Source: JANOGU01 sp964499865 (GTDB taxonomy: Bacteria > Pseudomonadota > Alphaproteobacteria > Rhodobacterales > Rhodobacteraceae). From it: a stretch of 24,767 nt of DNA. This document shows positions 8,123 through 15,377 of the stretch, piece after piece. Where the stretch lies: the NCBI GenBank assembly GCA_964499865.1, contig CAZCPY010000040.1, positions 1 to 24,767 on the forward strand, read 5' to 3'. How positions within the stretch are numbered: position 1 is the stretch's first letter; every line of letters begins with the position of its first letter. Made by a program: the position numbers and the translations under genes. Under the pieces are notes generated by a model that was not told the DNA's origin, did not search any database, and saw nothing but the letters and a program-made list of their open reading frames with translations.

Positions 8123-9338
8123 GGTGCAGCGCCTTCAGCCCGTGGAAGTGGTAGGCATCCGCATAGCACGGCACCCCGGCCAGCCGCAGGCGCGGCAGGC
8201 GGGCGAACAGGATCGGCAGGGCGATCTGCAGTTCCAGCCGCGCGAGCGGCGCGCCCACGCAGAAATGCAGGCCCGCGCCGAAGGCGAGGTTGGGCTTTGG
8301 AAACCGCAGCGGGTCGAAGACCGAGGGCGCCTCCCAGACCTGCGGGTCGCGGTTGGCAGCCCCCAGCAGCAGCGCGATCTCGGTGCCGCGCGGCAGGGCC
8401 ACGCCCATCACCTCCACATCCGCGTAGGCGTGGCGGGTGAACAGGTGCAAGGGCGGATCCCAGCGCAGGATCTCCTCGACCGTCCCGTCGATCAGGTCCG
8501 GGGACAGCACCCTTGCCAGCCGGGCGCTTCCCTCCCCGCGAGGGGGAGGGAAGGCGCCCGGCGCCCCGCGCCCCGCGTGTTCGAGCAACGCCTTCACGCC
8601 GTTGCCGAGCGTGTGGACGGTCGCCTCGTGCCCCGCGTTCAACAGAAGGATGCAGGTCGCGATCAGCTCGTCATTGGTCAGCTTCTCGCCGTCCGCCTCG
8701 GCGGCGATCAGGTGGGTGATCAGGTCATCGGCCGGCCGCGCCCGGCGCTGCTCGACGTAGCCCCTCAGGAAGCCGGCGAAATCCGCCGCCGCCGCCGCCG
8801 CCGCATCCTCGCGCGCGCGGTCGCGGCCGGCCATGTACATGCCGACCATCGCATTCGACCAGCGCAGCAGGTCGCCCGCCATGCCTTCCGGCACGCCCAG
8901 CAGGCGGGCGATCACGATCACCGGCAGCCTCTGCGCGAAGGCAGGAAGCAGGTCGAACTCGCCCGGCAGCGCGTCGATCAGCGCATGCGACATCGCCGCG
9001 ATCTCGGGCCCCAGCGCGGCGATCCGGCGCGAGGTGAAGGCGCGCAGCACCAGGCCCCGCAGGCGGGTGTGGCGCGGCGGCTCCAGTTCCAGCATGGAAT
9101 GGTCCTCGACCGCGTAGAAGGGCGCGAGGTGCGCAGGCACCGGGCGGCGCCGGTCGGCGGGGATTTCCCGGCCGAAACGGCGGTCGCGCAGGATCGCGCC
9201 GACCGCGGCGGCGCTGGCGGTGGCGGGCATCCCGTAGTCTTCCCAGAAGAAAACGGGGTGCGCGCGGGCGCGGTCGTAGAACGGATAGGGGTCCTGCACG
9301 AAGGCGGGATCGGTGGGCGCCTGTCTCAGCCGCTCCAT
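8109..9338 (-). CDS. Cytochrome P450 (409 aa) with palindromic insert
   Basis: A soluble class I heme monooxygenase. The I-helix oxygen-binding motif is AGHEAT (235-240), the K-helix ExxR is EEILR (E289, R292), and the heme loop is FGAGLHFCVG with the thiolate ligand C360. Substrate-side features do not identify a reaction. No dedicated ferredoxin is adjacent. The stretch of about 20 residues between LLEH and LIDGTVEEILRW (255-276, containing FPPPRGEGSAR) is longer than expected and coincides with a DNA palindrome. The ATG at 9338 overlaps the transporter stop by 13 bp and has GAGG at close spacing, so both are probably co-expressed. Substrate unknown. Confidence 0.94.
   Translation of the reverse strand: MERLRQAPTDPAFVQDPYPFYDRARAHPVFFWEDYGMPATASAAAVGAILRDRRFGREIPADRRRPVPAHLAPFYAVEDHSMLELEPPRHTRLRGLVLRAFTSRRIAALGPEIAAMSHALIDALPGEFDLLPAFAQRLPVIVIARLLGVPEGMAGDLLRWSNAMVGMYMAGRDRAREDAAAAAAADFAGFLRGYVEQRRARPADDLITHLIAAEADGEKLTNDELIATCILLLNAGHEATVHTLGNGVKALLEHAGRGAPGAFPPPRGEGSARLARVLSPDLIDGTVEEILRWDPPLHLFTRHAYADVEVMGVALPRGTEIALLLGAANRDPQVWEAPSVFDPLRFPKPNLAFGAGLHFCVGAPLARLELQIALPILFARLPRLRLAGVPCYADAYHFHGLKALHLTAG
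8521..8560. repeat. Palindromic element inside the P450 gene
   Basis: CTTCCCTCCCC (8527-8537) pairs with GGGGAGGGAAG (8543-8553). The stem continues as CGGGCG (8521-8526) with CGCCCG (8555-8560) around a bulged G at 8554. It encodes about residues 260-273 in frame. Confidence 0.8.
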
Positions 9339-10255
9339 GCCCGCCTCGTCAGCAAGTCCTGCGCGACCAGCACGCCCAGGATGACGATCGCCGCGCCGGC
9401 GGCCTGCATCCAGTTCCACGCCCCGCCCAGCGCCAGCGTGATCAGCATCACGTAGAAGGGCGAGGCGTTGGAATGCAGCGAGGCGACGCCGACGCCGATC
9501 CGCGCGACCGAGACGATCCACAGCGACTGCGCCACCACCACCGCCATGATCGACGACAGCACCAGCGCGCCCGCGTGGCCGAGGTCCAGCGCCGCCCAGT
9601 CCACGCCCAGGCCGACCCACAGCGCCTGCGCCCCCGTCAGCGCGCCGACGGCGATGCCCGCGCCCAGCACCGTCACCGCCGTCTGGCCCAGCGGCGTGAA
9701 CCCCGGGAAGCGCTTGACCGTCGCCCGCGACCCCCAGGCATAGGCAAAGACCGAAGCCGTCGAGGCCAGCGCCCCCCAGCCCAGTGCCGGGGTCGCATTG
9801 CCCACATCCAGCGCGACAAGGCCGCCCAGGACGCCTAGCGCAACCCCCAGCACCAGCGCCCGGGTGATCCGCCGCCCGTCAAAGGCGATCTCCAGCGCCA
9901 GCCCGACGATCGGCATCAGCGCGGTGATGATGGCGACCGTCACCGCATCGGTCAGGTCCAGCGCGATGGCCATGCCCAGGCCCCCGACCCCCATCACCAC
10001 GCCGCCGACCAGGATGCCCTGCCCCCAGTCCACCCGGCCCAGCGGACCCCCGCCCTCGACCGCGACCCAAAGCGCGGTCAGCACCAGCCCGGCCAGCATC
10101 ATGCGGACAAAGGTCAGCGGCACCGGCGGGATCACCTCGACCAGCACCTTGGTCGCAGGCAGCCCGGCGCACCAGGCCACCATCGAGATCATGCAGATCA
10201 CGTTGGCCCAGATCAGCGATTGTCCGGGGGCGGGGGTGGCGGGGGTCAGGGTCAT
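9326..10255 (-). CDS. EamA/DMT-superfamily transporter (309 aa)
   Basis: An inner-membrane protein with about ten hydrophobic segments arranged as two EamA repeats. The first runs from IWANVICMISMVAWCAGLPA and the second from LGWGALASTASVFAYAWGSR. Such carriers export amino acids, metabolites or drugs; the substrate cannot be read from sequence. The end (AAIVILGVLVAQDLL) is the usual last helix. The P450 gene starts inside its 3' end, so the pair may modify and export one compound, but that is conjecture. tpiA lies upstream on the same strand, 64 bp away across a hairpin. Confidence 0.9.
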   Translation of the reverse strand: MTLTPATPAPGQSLIWANVICMISMVAWCAGLPATKVLVEVIPPVPLTFVRMMLAGLVLTALWVAVEGGGPLGRVDWGQGILVGGVVMGVGGLGMAIALDLTDAVTVAIITALMPIVGLALEIAFDGRRITRALVLGVALGVLGGLVALDVGNATPALGWGALASTASVFAYAWGSRATVKRFPGFTPLGQTAVTVLGAGIAVGALTGAQALWVGLGVDWAALDLGHAGALVLSSIMAVVVAQSLWIVSVARIGVGVASLHSNASPFYVMLITLALGGAWNWMQAAGAAIVILGVLVAQDLLTRRAWSG

Positions 10256-10271
10256 GGCGGTCAGCCTAGCC

Positions 10272-10296
10272 CGGCCGCGGCGCAGGCACGCGGCCG
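10272..10296. terminator. Hairpin downstream of tpiA
   Basis: CGGCCGCG (10272-10279) pairs with CGCGGCCG (10289-10296) around a 9-nt loop, between the tpiA stop and the transporter start. There is no T-tract, so the terminator role is tentative. Confidence 0.35.
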
Positions 10297-10319
10297 AATG
10301 CGACAGGGTGAAGAGCGGG

Positions 10320-11078
10320 TCAGGCGTTCGACAGCGCCATGACGATCATCCCGAAGTCCTGCGCCTTCAGGCTCGCGCCGCCCACCAGCGCGCCGTCCAC
10401 GTCCGGCACGGCAAAGATCTCGGGCGCGTTCGACGCCTTGACCGACCCGCCGTACAGGATGCGCATCTCCGACCCCGCCGCGCCGAAGCGGTCCTCCAGG
10501 CTTTCGCGGATGAAGCCGTGCACCTCGGCGATCTGCGCCGTGGTCGCGGTCAGGCCGGTGCCGATCGCCCAGACGGGTTCGTAGGCGATCACCAGGTCGC
10601 CGAGGTCGATGTCGCCGGGCAGGCCGTCGGGCAGCGACCCCTGGAGCTGGCCGCCGACCACCTCGATGGTGCGGCCCGCCTCGCGCTCGGCCAGCGTCTC
10701 GCCGACGCAGACGATGGGGATCAGCCGTTCCGCGGTGGCGGCAAGCACCTTGGCGCGCACCATCAGGTCGGTTTCGCGGTGGTCGGTGCGCCGTTCGGAA
10801 TGGCCGAGGATGACATAGTCGGCGCCCGCATCGCGCAGCATCTCGGCCGAGATGTCGCCGGTATGGGCGCCCTTCGCCCTGGCATGGCAATCCTGCCCGC
10901 CTGTCGTCACCGCCGACCCGGCGCACAGGTCCGACATGCGGGACAGAAGCGTGGCGGGCGGGCAGACGACGATGTCGACCGGCCGGGTGCCCGGAAAGGC
11001 ATGCACCAGCCGCGTGACCTCGCCCAGGTCGTCGCCGGTGCCGTTCATCTTCCAGTTGCCTGCCGCCAGCTTGCGCAT
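10320..11078 (-). CDS. tpiA: Triosephosphate isomerase (252 aa)
   Basis: It interconverts dihydroxyacetone phosphate and glyceraldehyde 3-phosphate. All catalytic residues are visible: K10 in AGNWKMNG, H93 in VILGHSERR and E167 in IAYEPVWAIGTG. The phosphate-binding loop ILYGGSVKASN is intact. The ATG at 11078 gives the standard length and follows GGGGAG. The open frame upstream to 11183 crosses AT-rich hairpins and is not part of the enzyme. It appears to be a single gene. Confidence 0.97.
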   Translation of the reverse strand: MRKLAAGNWKMNGTGDDLGEVTRLVHAFPGTRPVDIVVCPPATLLSRMSDLCAGSAVTTGGQDCHARAKGAHTGDISAEMLRDAGADYVILGHSERRTDHRETDLMVRAKVLAATAERLIPIVCVGETLAEREAGRTIEVVGGQLQGSLPDGLPGDIDLGDLVIAYEPVWAIGTGLTATTAQIAEVHGFIRESLEDRFGAAGSEMRILYGGSVKASNAPEIFAVPDVDGALVGGASLKAQDFGMIVMALSNA

Positions 11079-11158
11079 CGGTCCGCTCTCCCCTTGCCGG
11101 GGCAAAGTCGTAGGCGGTCCGCGGCAAAAGGGAAAGCGCCGCGGGGTCCCGCGGCGGG

Positions 11159-11204
11159 CGGAAAATTGCAAATTTTCCGGCACGGTTTCTTTGCAAGAAA
11201 CCGT
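11159..11204. repeat. Second pair of adjacent AT-rich hairpins
   Basis: Hairpin A: CGGAAAATT (11159-11167) with AATTTTCCG (11171-11179), loop GCA. Hairpin B: ACGGTTTCTT (11182-11191) with AAGAAACCGT (11195-11204), loop TGC. The layout resembles 4001-4046: two adjacent AT-rich hairpins between same-strand genes. They stand 13 bp after the Fe-S carrier stop and upstream of tpiA, so they could terminate one transcript or be a dispersed repeat. Confidence 0.8.
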
Positions 11205-11217
11205 CTGGCGCCCGGCT

Positions 11218-11577
11218 TCAGGCGGCGGGCGCGTCCTTGAACTTGACGCTTTCGCCGCAGCCGCAGGCCTCGGCCACGTTGGGGTTGCGGAACTTGAATT
11301 CCGACGACAGCAGCGAGGTCTCGAAGTCGATCTCGGTGCCGATCAGGAACATCTGCGCCATCGGCGCGATCATCACCCGCGCGCCGCCGTCCTCGACCAC
11401 CGCATCCAGCGGATTGACCGAGGTCGCGAATTCCATCGTGTATTCCATCCCCGCGCAGCCGCCCTTCCTGACGCCGATGCGCAGGCCCTGGTGGCCGTCG
11501 CGGGCCATCAGCCGGGCGATCTGCGCCCGTGCGGCGGGGGTCAGGGTGACGGCGGCCTTGCCGGGAATGGCGAACAT
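11218..11577 (-). CDS. A-type iron-sulfur cluster carrier, HesB/IscA family (119 aa)
   Basis: A small cytosolic protein that accepts and passes on Fe-S clusters. The three family cysteines are present: C41 in RKGGCAGMEY, and C105 and C107 in EACGCGESVKF. The N-terminus contains AVTLTPAARAQIARLM. The ATG at 11577 follows GAGGAG; the frame open to 12405 is antisense-like DUF3307 sequence. IscA, SufA and ErpA cannot be separated here. The DUF59 gene at 13043 is another Fe-S assembly factor nearby, with the SatD/DUF3307 pair between them. Confidence 0.93.
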   Translation of the reverse strand: MFAIPGKAAVTLTPAARAQIARLMARDGHQGLRIGVRKGGCAGMEYTMEFATSVNPLDAVVEDGGARVMIAPMAQMFLIGTEIDFETSLLSSEFKFRNPNVAEACGCGESVKFKDAPAA

Positions 11578-11603
11578 CGGGGGAAACTCCTCAGCCTTGG
11601 AAA

Positions 11604-12332
11604 TTAGGGCGTCAGGTCCGGAATGCCAAGGGGGGGCAGCGCCGCCAGAAGCGCGACCGTGCCCGCGGCCGCCAGGATCGCCCAGCCGAAGGACGCCAGC
11701 GTGCCGATGATGACATATTCGCTCAGGCGCGCCTCTTCCTTGACGGTGCCAAAGCGCAGCACGGACTTCGCGGCGATCAGAAAGCCGATCCCCTCGGCCT
11801 GGCCGGTCAGGATCAGGACGAAGATCAGCCCCCGCTCCAGAAGGCCGATGATGCGCCCCCCGCTTGGCAGGCCCGGCAGGCCAACATCGCCCCAGGGCGC
11901 CATCAGCAGCCCCAAGGCAAAGCCGCCCGCCCGCGTGGCCAGGATGAACCCCGCCGCCAGCGCCATCGCGCCGGGCAGCCGGTCCGCGCCGGCCCATGCC
12001 CCGGTCGCCCACAGCCCCGGCCAGACCGCCGCCACCGCCACCAGCAACGCCAGATGCGCCGCCTGATCGGCCAGAAACGGGCCGAGCCTTTGGGGTGCCC
12101 AGGATTTCGCCAGGTCTATGGCCAGATGCACCAGCGTCAGCACCGCCATCGCCGCCAGCGCGGCGCCCGTCACCGCGCCAACCGATACCGCCGACACCAC
12201 GCCCACCATGCCCACATGCAGCGCCAGCGCACCCGCATGCCGCGCGCCCTTGGCCTGCGCCATCCGGGCCGTCTGGAACACGAAATCGGCAAGGACATGG
12301 GCGAGAAGGAGGGCGGCGAAGGTCTCGGTCAT
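11604..12332 (-). CDS. DUF3307 integral membrane protein (242 aa)
   Basis: A multi-pass membrane protein starting MTETFAALLLAHVLADFVFQT, the conserved DUF3307 opening in which His and Asp/Gln lie in the first helix. About six further hydrophobic segments follow. A second conserved polar patch is LVHLAIDLAKSW, and LVHLAID resembles membrane metal-binding histidine motifs. The C-terminal helix pair surrounds KSVLRFGTVKEEARLSEYVIIGT. It shares an ATGA overlap with the SatD-like gene upstream, so the two are translationally coupled. DUF3307 proteins are known as partners of SatD-type proteins; no biochemical function is established that I can name. Confidence 0.85.
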   Translation of the reverse strand: MTETFAALLLAHVLADFVFQTARMAQAKGARHAGALALHVGMVGVVSAVSVGAVTGAALAAMAVLTLVHLAIDLAKSWAPQRLGPFLADQAAHLALLVAVAAVWPGLWATGAWAGADRLPGAMALAAGFILATRAGGFALGLLMAPWGDVGLPGLPSGGRIIGLLERGLIFVLILTGQAEGIGFLIAAKSVLRFGTVKEEARLSEYVIIGTLASFGWAILAAAGTVALLAALPPLGIPDLTP

Positions 12333-12961
12333 GCCGGGACTTGCATTTCATACGCCTCGACAAACGCACAACTGGTGCGCTGCAGCATCGAATTGCCCGC
12401 CGCACGGAGCCGGGACCCGACTGCCTGGCGGGTTATTCCCAAAGCTTTCGCAATGTCATCCTGTGTGGGTTCAGGTTCCACAGGCGACAGGGCCATCGCC
12501 ATGGCCTGCGCCTGTTCCCAAGACCAACGGGCGGCGTATTCTTCGGCAAAGGCAAAAGCCAGCCTGCGGAAATCATCGACCCCCTCTCCCGCTAAGGCGA
12601 GCCTCTGGCCATGCCTCATCGCCTCCAGCGCGCGGCCCGAGGCGGTGAACGCAGGACCGAGGGCGGTAGACAAGTCCTTGGAGTGCATCGGGAAAGCATC
12701 GCCGATTCCAACCGCGATGCGCGTCGATAGCGTGCCTTCAATCTGCAACTTGGCAAAGATGTAGAGGCAGGCCCAAAGGCAATGTCCGGGTGTGTCGAGG
12801 CAAAGTTGCCAGCCATCGCCCCTATACCGCGTGAATCGCGTGTTGCTGTCGATCTCTGCCGCACAGGCAGCAAGCACCGCCATCGTCGCCTCCACCTCTT
12901 CGGGTGGAGCAGCCGTGGATCCGATCAGATCACCCGTGAGGATCGCCGCTTTCTTCGCCAT
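12329..12961 (-). CDS. SatD-like protein with cyclase-like motifs and C-terminal HTH (210 aa)
   Basis: The N-terminal part reads KAAILTGDLIGSTAA, then TRYRGDGWQLCLD, then TRIAVGIGDAF and GPAFTASGRALEAM. The order resembles SatD-family proteins and, more distantly, class III nucleotide cyclases: aspartates in GDLIGST (D11) and GDG (D49) sit where metal-binding Asp would be. The cyclase Asn appears replaced by Thr while the Arg of SGRALE remains. The C-terminus holds a helix-turn-helix, DDIAKALGITRQAVGSRLR (about residues 168-187). The ATG at 12961 is used; a TTG at 12967 is also in frame and no clear ribosome site is visible. The gene and its upstream DNA have lower GC than the neighbours, suggesting transfer. 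Family call moderate; activity unknown. Confidence 0.75.
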   Translation of the reverse strand: MAKKAAILTGDLIGSTAAPPEEVEATMAVLAACAAEIDSNTRFTRYRGDGWQLCLDTPGHCLWACLYIFAKLQIEGTLSTRIAVGIGDAFPMHSKDLSTALGPAFTASGRALEAMRHGQRLALAGEGVDDFRRLAFAFAEEYAARWSWEQAQAMAMALSPVEPEPTQDDIAKALGITRQAVGSRLRAAGNSMLQRTSCAFVEAYEMQVPA

Positions 12962-13042
12962 TCGCAAATCATGGGGTTTGCCTTCCCGAAAAGCAAGTCA
13001 AAAGGATTGCTTCAATCTAATGCAAAACTAAAGCCTTGCGCC
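12962..13042 (-). promoter_or_regulatory. AT-rich upstream region of the SatD-like gene
   Basis: GC is 25 of 60 at 12961-13020, far below the surroundings. It contains the inverted repeat AAGCAA (12991-12996) with TTGCTT (13007-13012) and an overlapping dyad GATTG-CTT-CAATC (13005-13017). A promoter with operator is likely, but no convincing -35/-10 pair could be fixed. Confidence 0.4.
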
Positions 13043-13405
13043 CTACATGAAGCCCAGTTCCAGCCGCGCCTCGTCCGACATCATGTCCATGCCCCAGGGC
13101 GGGTCGAAGGTCATCTGCACGTCCACATCCCTGACGCCGGCCACCGGCCCCACCGCATCGGCCACCCAGCCCGGCATCTCGCCCGCCACCGGACAGCCCG
13201 GCGCGGTCAGCGTCATGGCGATGCGCACCTCGTTCTCGGCGCTGATGTCGATCGTGTAGACCAGGCCCAGATCGTAGATGTTCACCGGGATTTCAGGGTC
13301 ATAGACGGTGCGGCAGGCCTCGACCACCGAGGCGTAGAGCGGATGGTCGGTCGACGACGGCGCAATCAGCGGCGCGCCTTCAAGCCGGTCCTGTGGCAGG
13401 TTCAT
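13043..13405 (-). CDS. DUF59/MIP18-family Fe-S assembly protein, SUF type (120 aa)
   Basis: A small cytosolic factor in Fe-S cluster assembly or delivery. It shows the DUF59 core CRTVYDPEIPVNIYDLGLVY, then LTAPGCPVAGEMPGWV with the conserved cysteine, and ends FDPPWGMDMMSDEARLELGF. These match the PaaD/SufT-like group often linked with suf genes. The ATG at 13405 is chosen for family length; the longer frame to 13591 is not conserved-looking. A promoter-like TATAAA lies 50 bp upstream. The rest of the suf operon is not in the window. Confidence 0.92.
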   Translation of the reverse strand: MNLPQDRLEGAPLIAPSSTDHPLYASVVEACRTVYDPEIPVNIYDLGLVYTIDISAENEVRIAMTLTAPGCPVAGEMPGWVADAVGPVAGVRDVDVQMTFDPPWGMDMMSDEARLELGFM

Positions 13406-13443
13406 CACGGGCCTCGCGCGTCTCGGGCAAGATCTGGGGCGGA

Positions 13444-13548
13444 ATGGCTGAGCGTTTATATGGGAAACTTCGCGCCAAGGTAAAGGTCGCGGCTCCCGCG
13501 AAGGCCCGGCCGACCGCCCGCAAGGGCGAAAGGCCCCGCCGGGGGTAA
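13444..13548 (+). CDS. Possible small basic ORF (34 aa)
   Basis: An ATG with GGGGCGGA just upstream opens a frame beginning MAERLYGKLRAK and continuing with Lys/Arg/Pro/Ala-rich sequence to a TAA lying in the loop of the hairpin at 13532-13561. I recognise no family. Against it, the frame overlaps a plausible promoter of the DUF59 gene on the other strand, and its early codons do not show the GC-rich third positions of neighbours. For it, the start signal and the following hairpin are well placed. Confidence 0.25.
   Translation: MAERLYGKLRAKVKVAAPAKARPTARKGERPRRG
13455..13484 (-). promoter_or_regulatory. Candidate promoter for the DUF59 gene
   Basis: On the minus strand TTTACC (13484-13479) is followed after 18 bp by TATAAA (13460-13455), about 50 bp before the start codon. 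The -10 is good for this GC-rich genome. Confidence 0.4.
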
Positions 13549-13561
13549 ACCCGGCGGGGCC
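13532..13561. terminator. Strong GC-rich hairpin upstream of hisD
   Basis: A perfect 12-bp stem (13532-13543 with 13550-13561) has loop GGTAAA. Read on the minus strand it is followed by CCTTTCG, on the plus strand by CAGGGG. It has the form of a terminator but follows no established gene on either strand. The rest of the 341-bp gap (13406-13746) holds the promoter candidate and possible ORF above; nothing else is recognisable. Confidence 0.55.
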
Positions 13562-13746
13562 CAGGGGTGGGAGTTGGGTCACGTGTCGCAAGCAGCGTGC
13601 CGGTCACCCGACAGCGGCAGTCCTAGCGCGATTCGCCTTGCCGCATCGTTAACGGCGGCACGGATTGCCGCGGGGACCCCGGGTTGCGCGGCGCGGGCCG
13701 CTTCGCTATCGGCAGCCACCACCCCCCCGCCCGGAGGACCCCGTCC

Positions 13747-15051
13747 ATGGCGCAGATGCTCGACACCGCCGCCTCCGACTTCGAGCCCCGGCTCGCGGCG
13801 CTTCTGGCCGGCACGCGCGCGGCGGCGGCCGATGTCGCGGCAGCGGTGACGGCGATCATCGAGGAGGTGCGCCGGGGCGGCGATGCGGCACTGATCGCGC
13901 GCACCGAACGCCACGACCGCCTGCGCCTGACGCCCGCGACGCTGGCCTTCACGGCCGGCGAAATCGCCGCCCTGACCGCCCGCGTCGACCCCGCGGACGC
14001 CGACGCGCTGCGGCTGGCCGCCACGCGCATCCGCGACTACCACGCCCGCCAGCGCCCCGAGGACCGGACCTGGACCGATGCCGCCGGGGCGATGCTGGGC
14101 TGGCGCTGGACGCCGGTGGCCTCCGCCGGGCTCTACGTCCCGGGCGGCACCGCGGCCTATCCCTCCTCGGTCCTGATGAACGCGATCCCGGCGCAGGTGG
14201 CAGGGGTGGAACGGCTGGTCATCGCCTGCCCCACGCCCGACGGCGCGGCCAGCCCGCTGGTGCTGATGGCGGCGGGGATCGCGGGCGTGCAGACGGTCTA
14301 CCGCATCGGCGGGGCGCAGGCGGTGGCGGCGCTGGCCTGGGGCACCGAGACCATCGCGCCGGTCGACAAGATCACCGGCCCCGGCAACGCCTGGGTGGCG
14401 GCGGCCAAGCGGCAGGTCTTCGGCCAGGTCGGCATCGACATGATCGCCGGGCCGTCCGAGGTGCTGGTGCTGGCCGACCGTACGGGCGACGCCGACTGGA
14501 TCGCGCTCGACCTCCTGAGCCAGGCCGAACACGACGAAAGCGCGCAGGGCGTGCTGGTGACCGACCACCCGCCGCTCGCCCGCGCCGTCGCCGCGGCGGT
14601 GGAGCGCCATCTGCCCACCCTGCCCCGCGCCGTCATCGCGGCGGCAAGCTGGGCGCGGCACGGCGCCATCATCACCGTGCGCGACATGGCCGAGGCCTGC
14701 GCCATCTCGGACCGCTTCGCGCCCGAACACCTGGAAATCCACACCGCCGACCCCGAGGCGCTGCTGCCACGGATCCGGCACGCGGGCGCGGTGTTCCTCG
14801 GACCCTGGACGCCCGAGGCGATCGGCGACTACCTCGGCGGGCCGAACCACGTCCTGCCCACGGCCCGGTCGGCGCGGTTTTCGTCGGGCCTCTCGGTGCT
14901 CGACTTCATGAAGCGCACGACGCTCGCCCGCTTCACCCCCGCCGCGCTCGCCGCCACCGGCCCCGCCGCGGAACGGCTGGCACAGGCCGAGGGCCTCGCC
15001 GCGCACGGCCGAAGCGTCCGCGCCCGCCTCGACGTGCTCAACCGCCCCTGA
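13747..15051 (+). CDS. hisD: Histidinol dehydrogenase (434 aa)
   Basis: A zinc enzyme that oxidises histidinol to histidine in two NAD+-dependent steps, the last of the histidine pathway. Family motifs include SAGLYVPGGTAAYPSSVLMN, KITGPGNAWV and DMIAGPSEVLVLAD. The zinc ligands are visible: Q259 and H262 in SQAEHDE, D361 in AIGDYLGG and H420 in LAAHGRSV. RFAPEHLEI is the conserved loop before the C-terminal part. The ATG at 13747 has GGAGGA nine bases upstream and gives the standard length. It stands alone; no other his gene is in the window, and it ends before a repeat-filled convergent gap. Confidence 0.97.
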   Translation: MAQMLDTAASDFEPRLAALLAGTRAAAADVAAAVTAIIEEVRRGGDAALIARTERHDRLRLTPATLAFTAGEIAALTARVDPADADALRLAATRIRDYHARQRPEDRTWTDAAGAMLGWRWTPVASAGLYVPGGTAAYPSSVLMNAIPAQVAGVERLVIACPTPDGAASPLVLMAAGIAGVQTVYRIGGAQAVAALAWGTETIAPVDKITGPGNAWVAAAKRQVFGQVGIDMIAGPSEVLVLADRTGDADWIALDLLSQAEHDESAQGVLVTDHPPLARAVAAAVERHLPTLPRAVIAAASWARHGAIITVRDMAEACAISDRFAPEHLEIHTADPEALLPRIRHAGAVFLGPWTPEAIGDYLGGPNHVLPTARSARFSSGLSVLDFMKRTTLARFTPAALAATGPAAERLAQAEGLAAHGRSVRARLDVLNRP

Positions 15052-15377
15052 CGGCCCGCCCGGCCCCGGCGTCCGAAGCAAATTGCGTGCCTGCGGCACA
15101 TTCCCTTGCTGTCGGCCATCGGCTGAAGAAGCCCATGACCTCCGCTGAGGGGGCGTTCCGCCCCCAGCGCTCCCTGCGGTCGCTCCCCCCTGAGGGTATT
15201 TCAGCCAAGATGAAGCCCCCTGCCCCTTCATCTTGGCTGAAATACCCCGGGGTCCGGGGCAGCGCCCCGGCGCTCACCGCCAGACCGTCCGACGACGCAT
15301 CAGCCCGCGGCAGCCGCGGCCTGCGAGCACCCCTCGCCCGGGTGGGGTCGAGCAGGCCGCACCTCCGGGCGCCGCTG
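15052..15377. other. Repeat-filled intergenic gap
   Basis: A 326-bp gap between convergent genes (hisD and the HNGGP-type gene). Besides the long hairpin at 15194-15247, it holds GGGGGCG-TTC-CGCCCCC (15149-15165) and CCGGGGC-AGC-GCCCCGG (15254-15270). No coding potential was seen. The layout resembles composite palindromic repeats that I recall as common in Rhodobacteraceae genomes. Confidence 0.7.
15194..15247. repeat. Long perfect inverted repeat, probable bidirectional terminator
   Basis: Two perfect 22-nt arms (15194-15215 and 15226-15247, beginning GGGTATTTCAGCCAAG) flank a 10-nt C-rich loop. The AT-richer arms stand out from the context. It sits between convergent stops, where termination from both sides would be useful. 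Confidence 0.9.

Noticed and set aside
8019..9455. 478-codon plus-strand open frame
   Set aside because: Antisense to the P450 gene; shadow composition and no domain.
13579..15231. 550-codon minus-strand open frame
   Set aside because: Antisense to hisD, low complexity, and it passes through the intergenic hairpin repeat.
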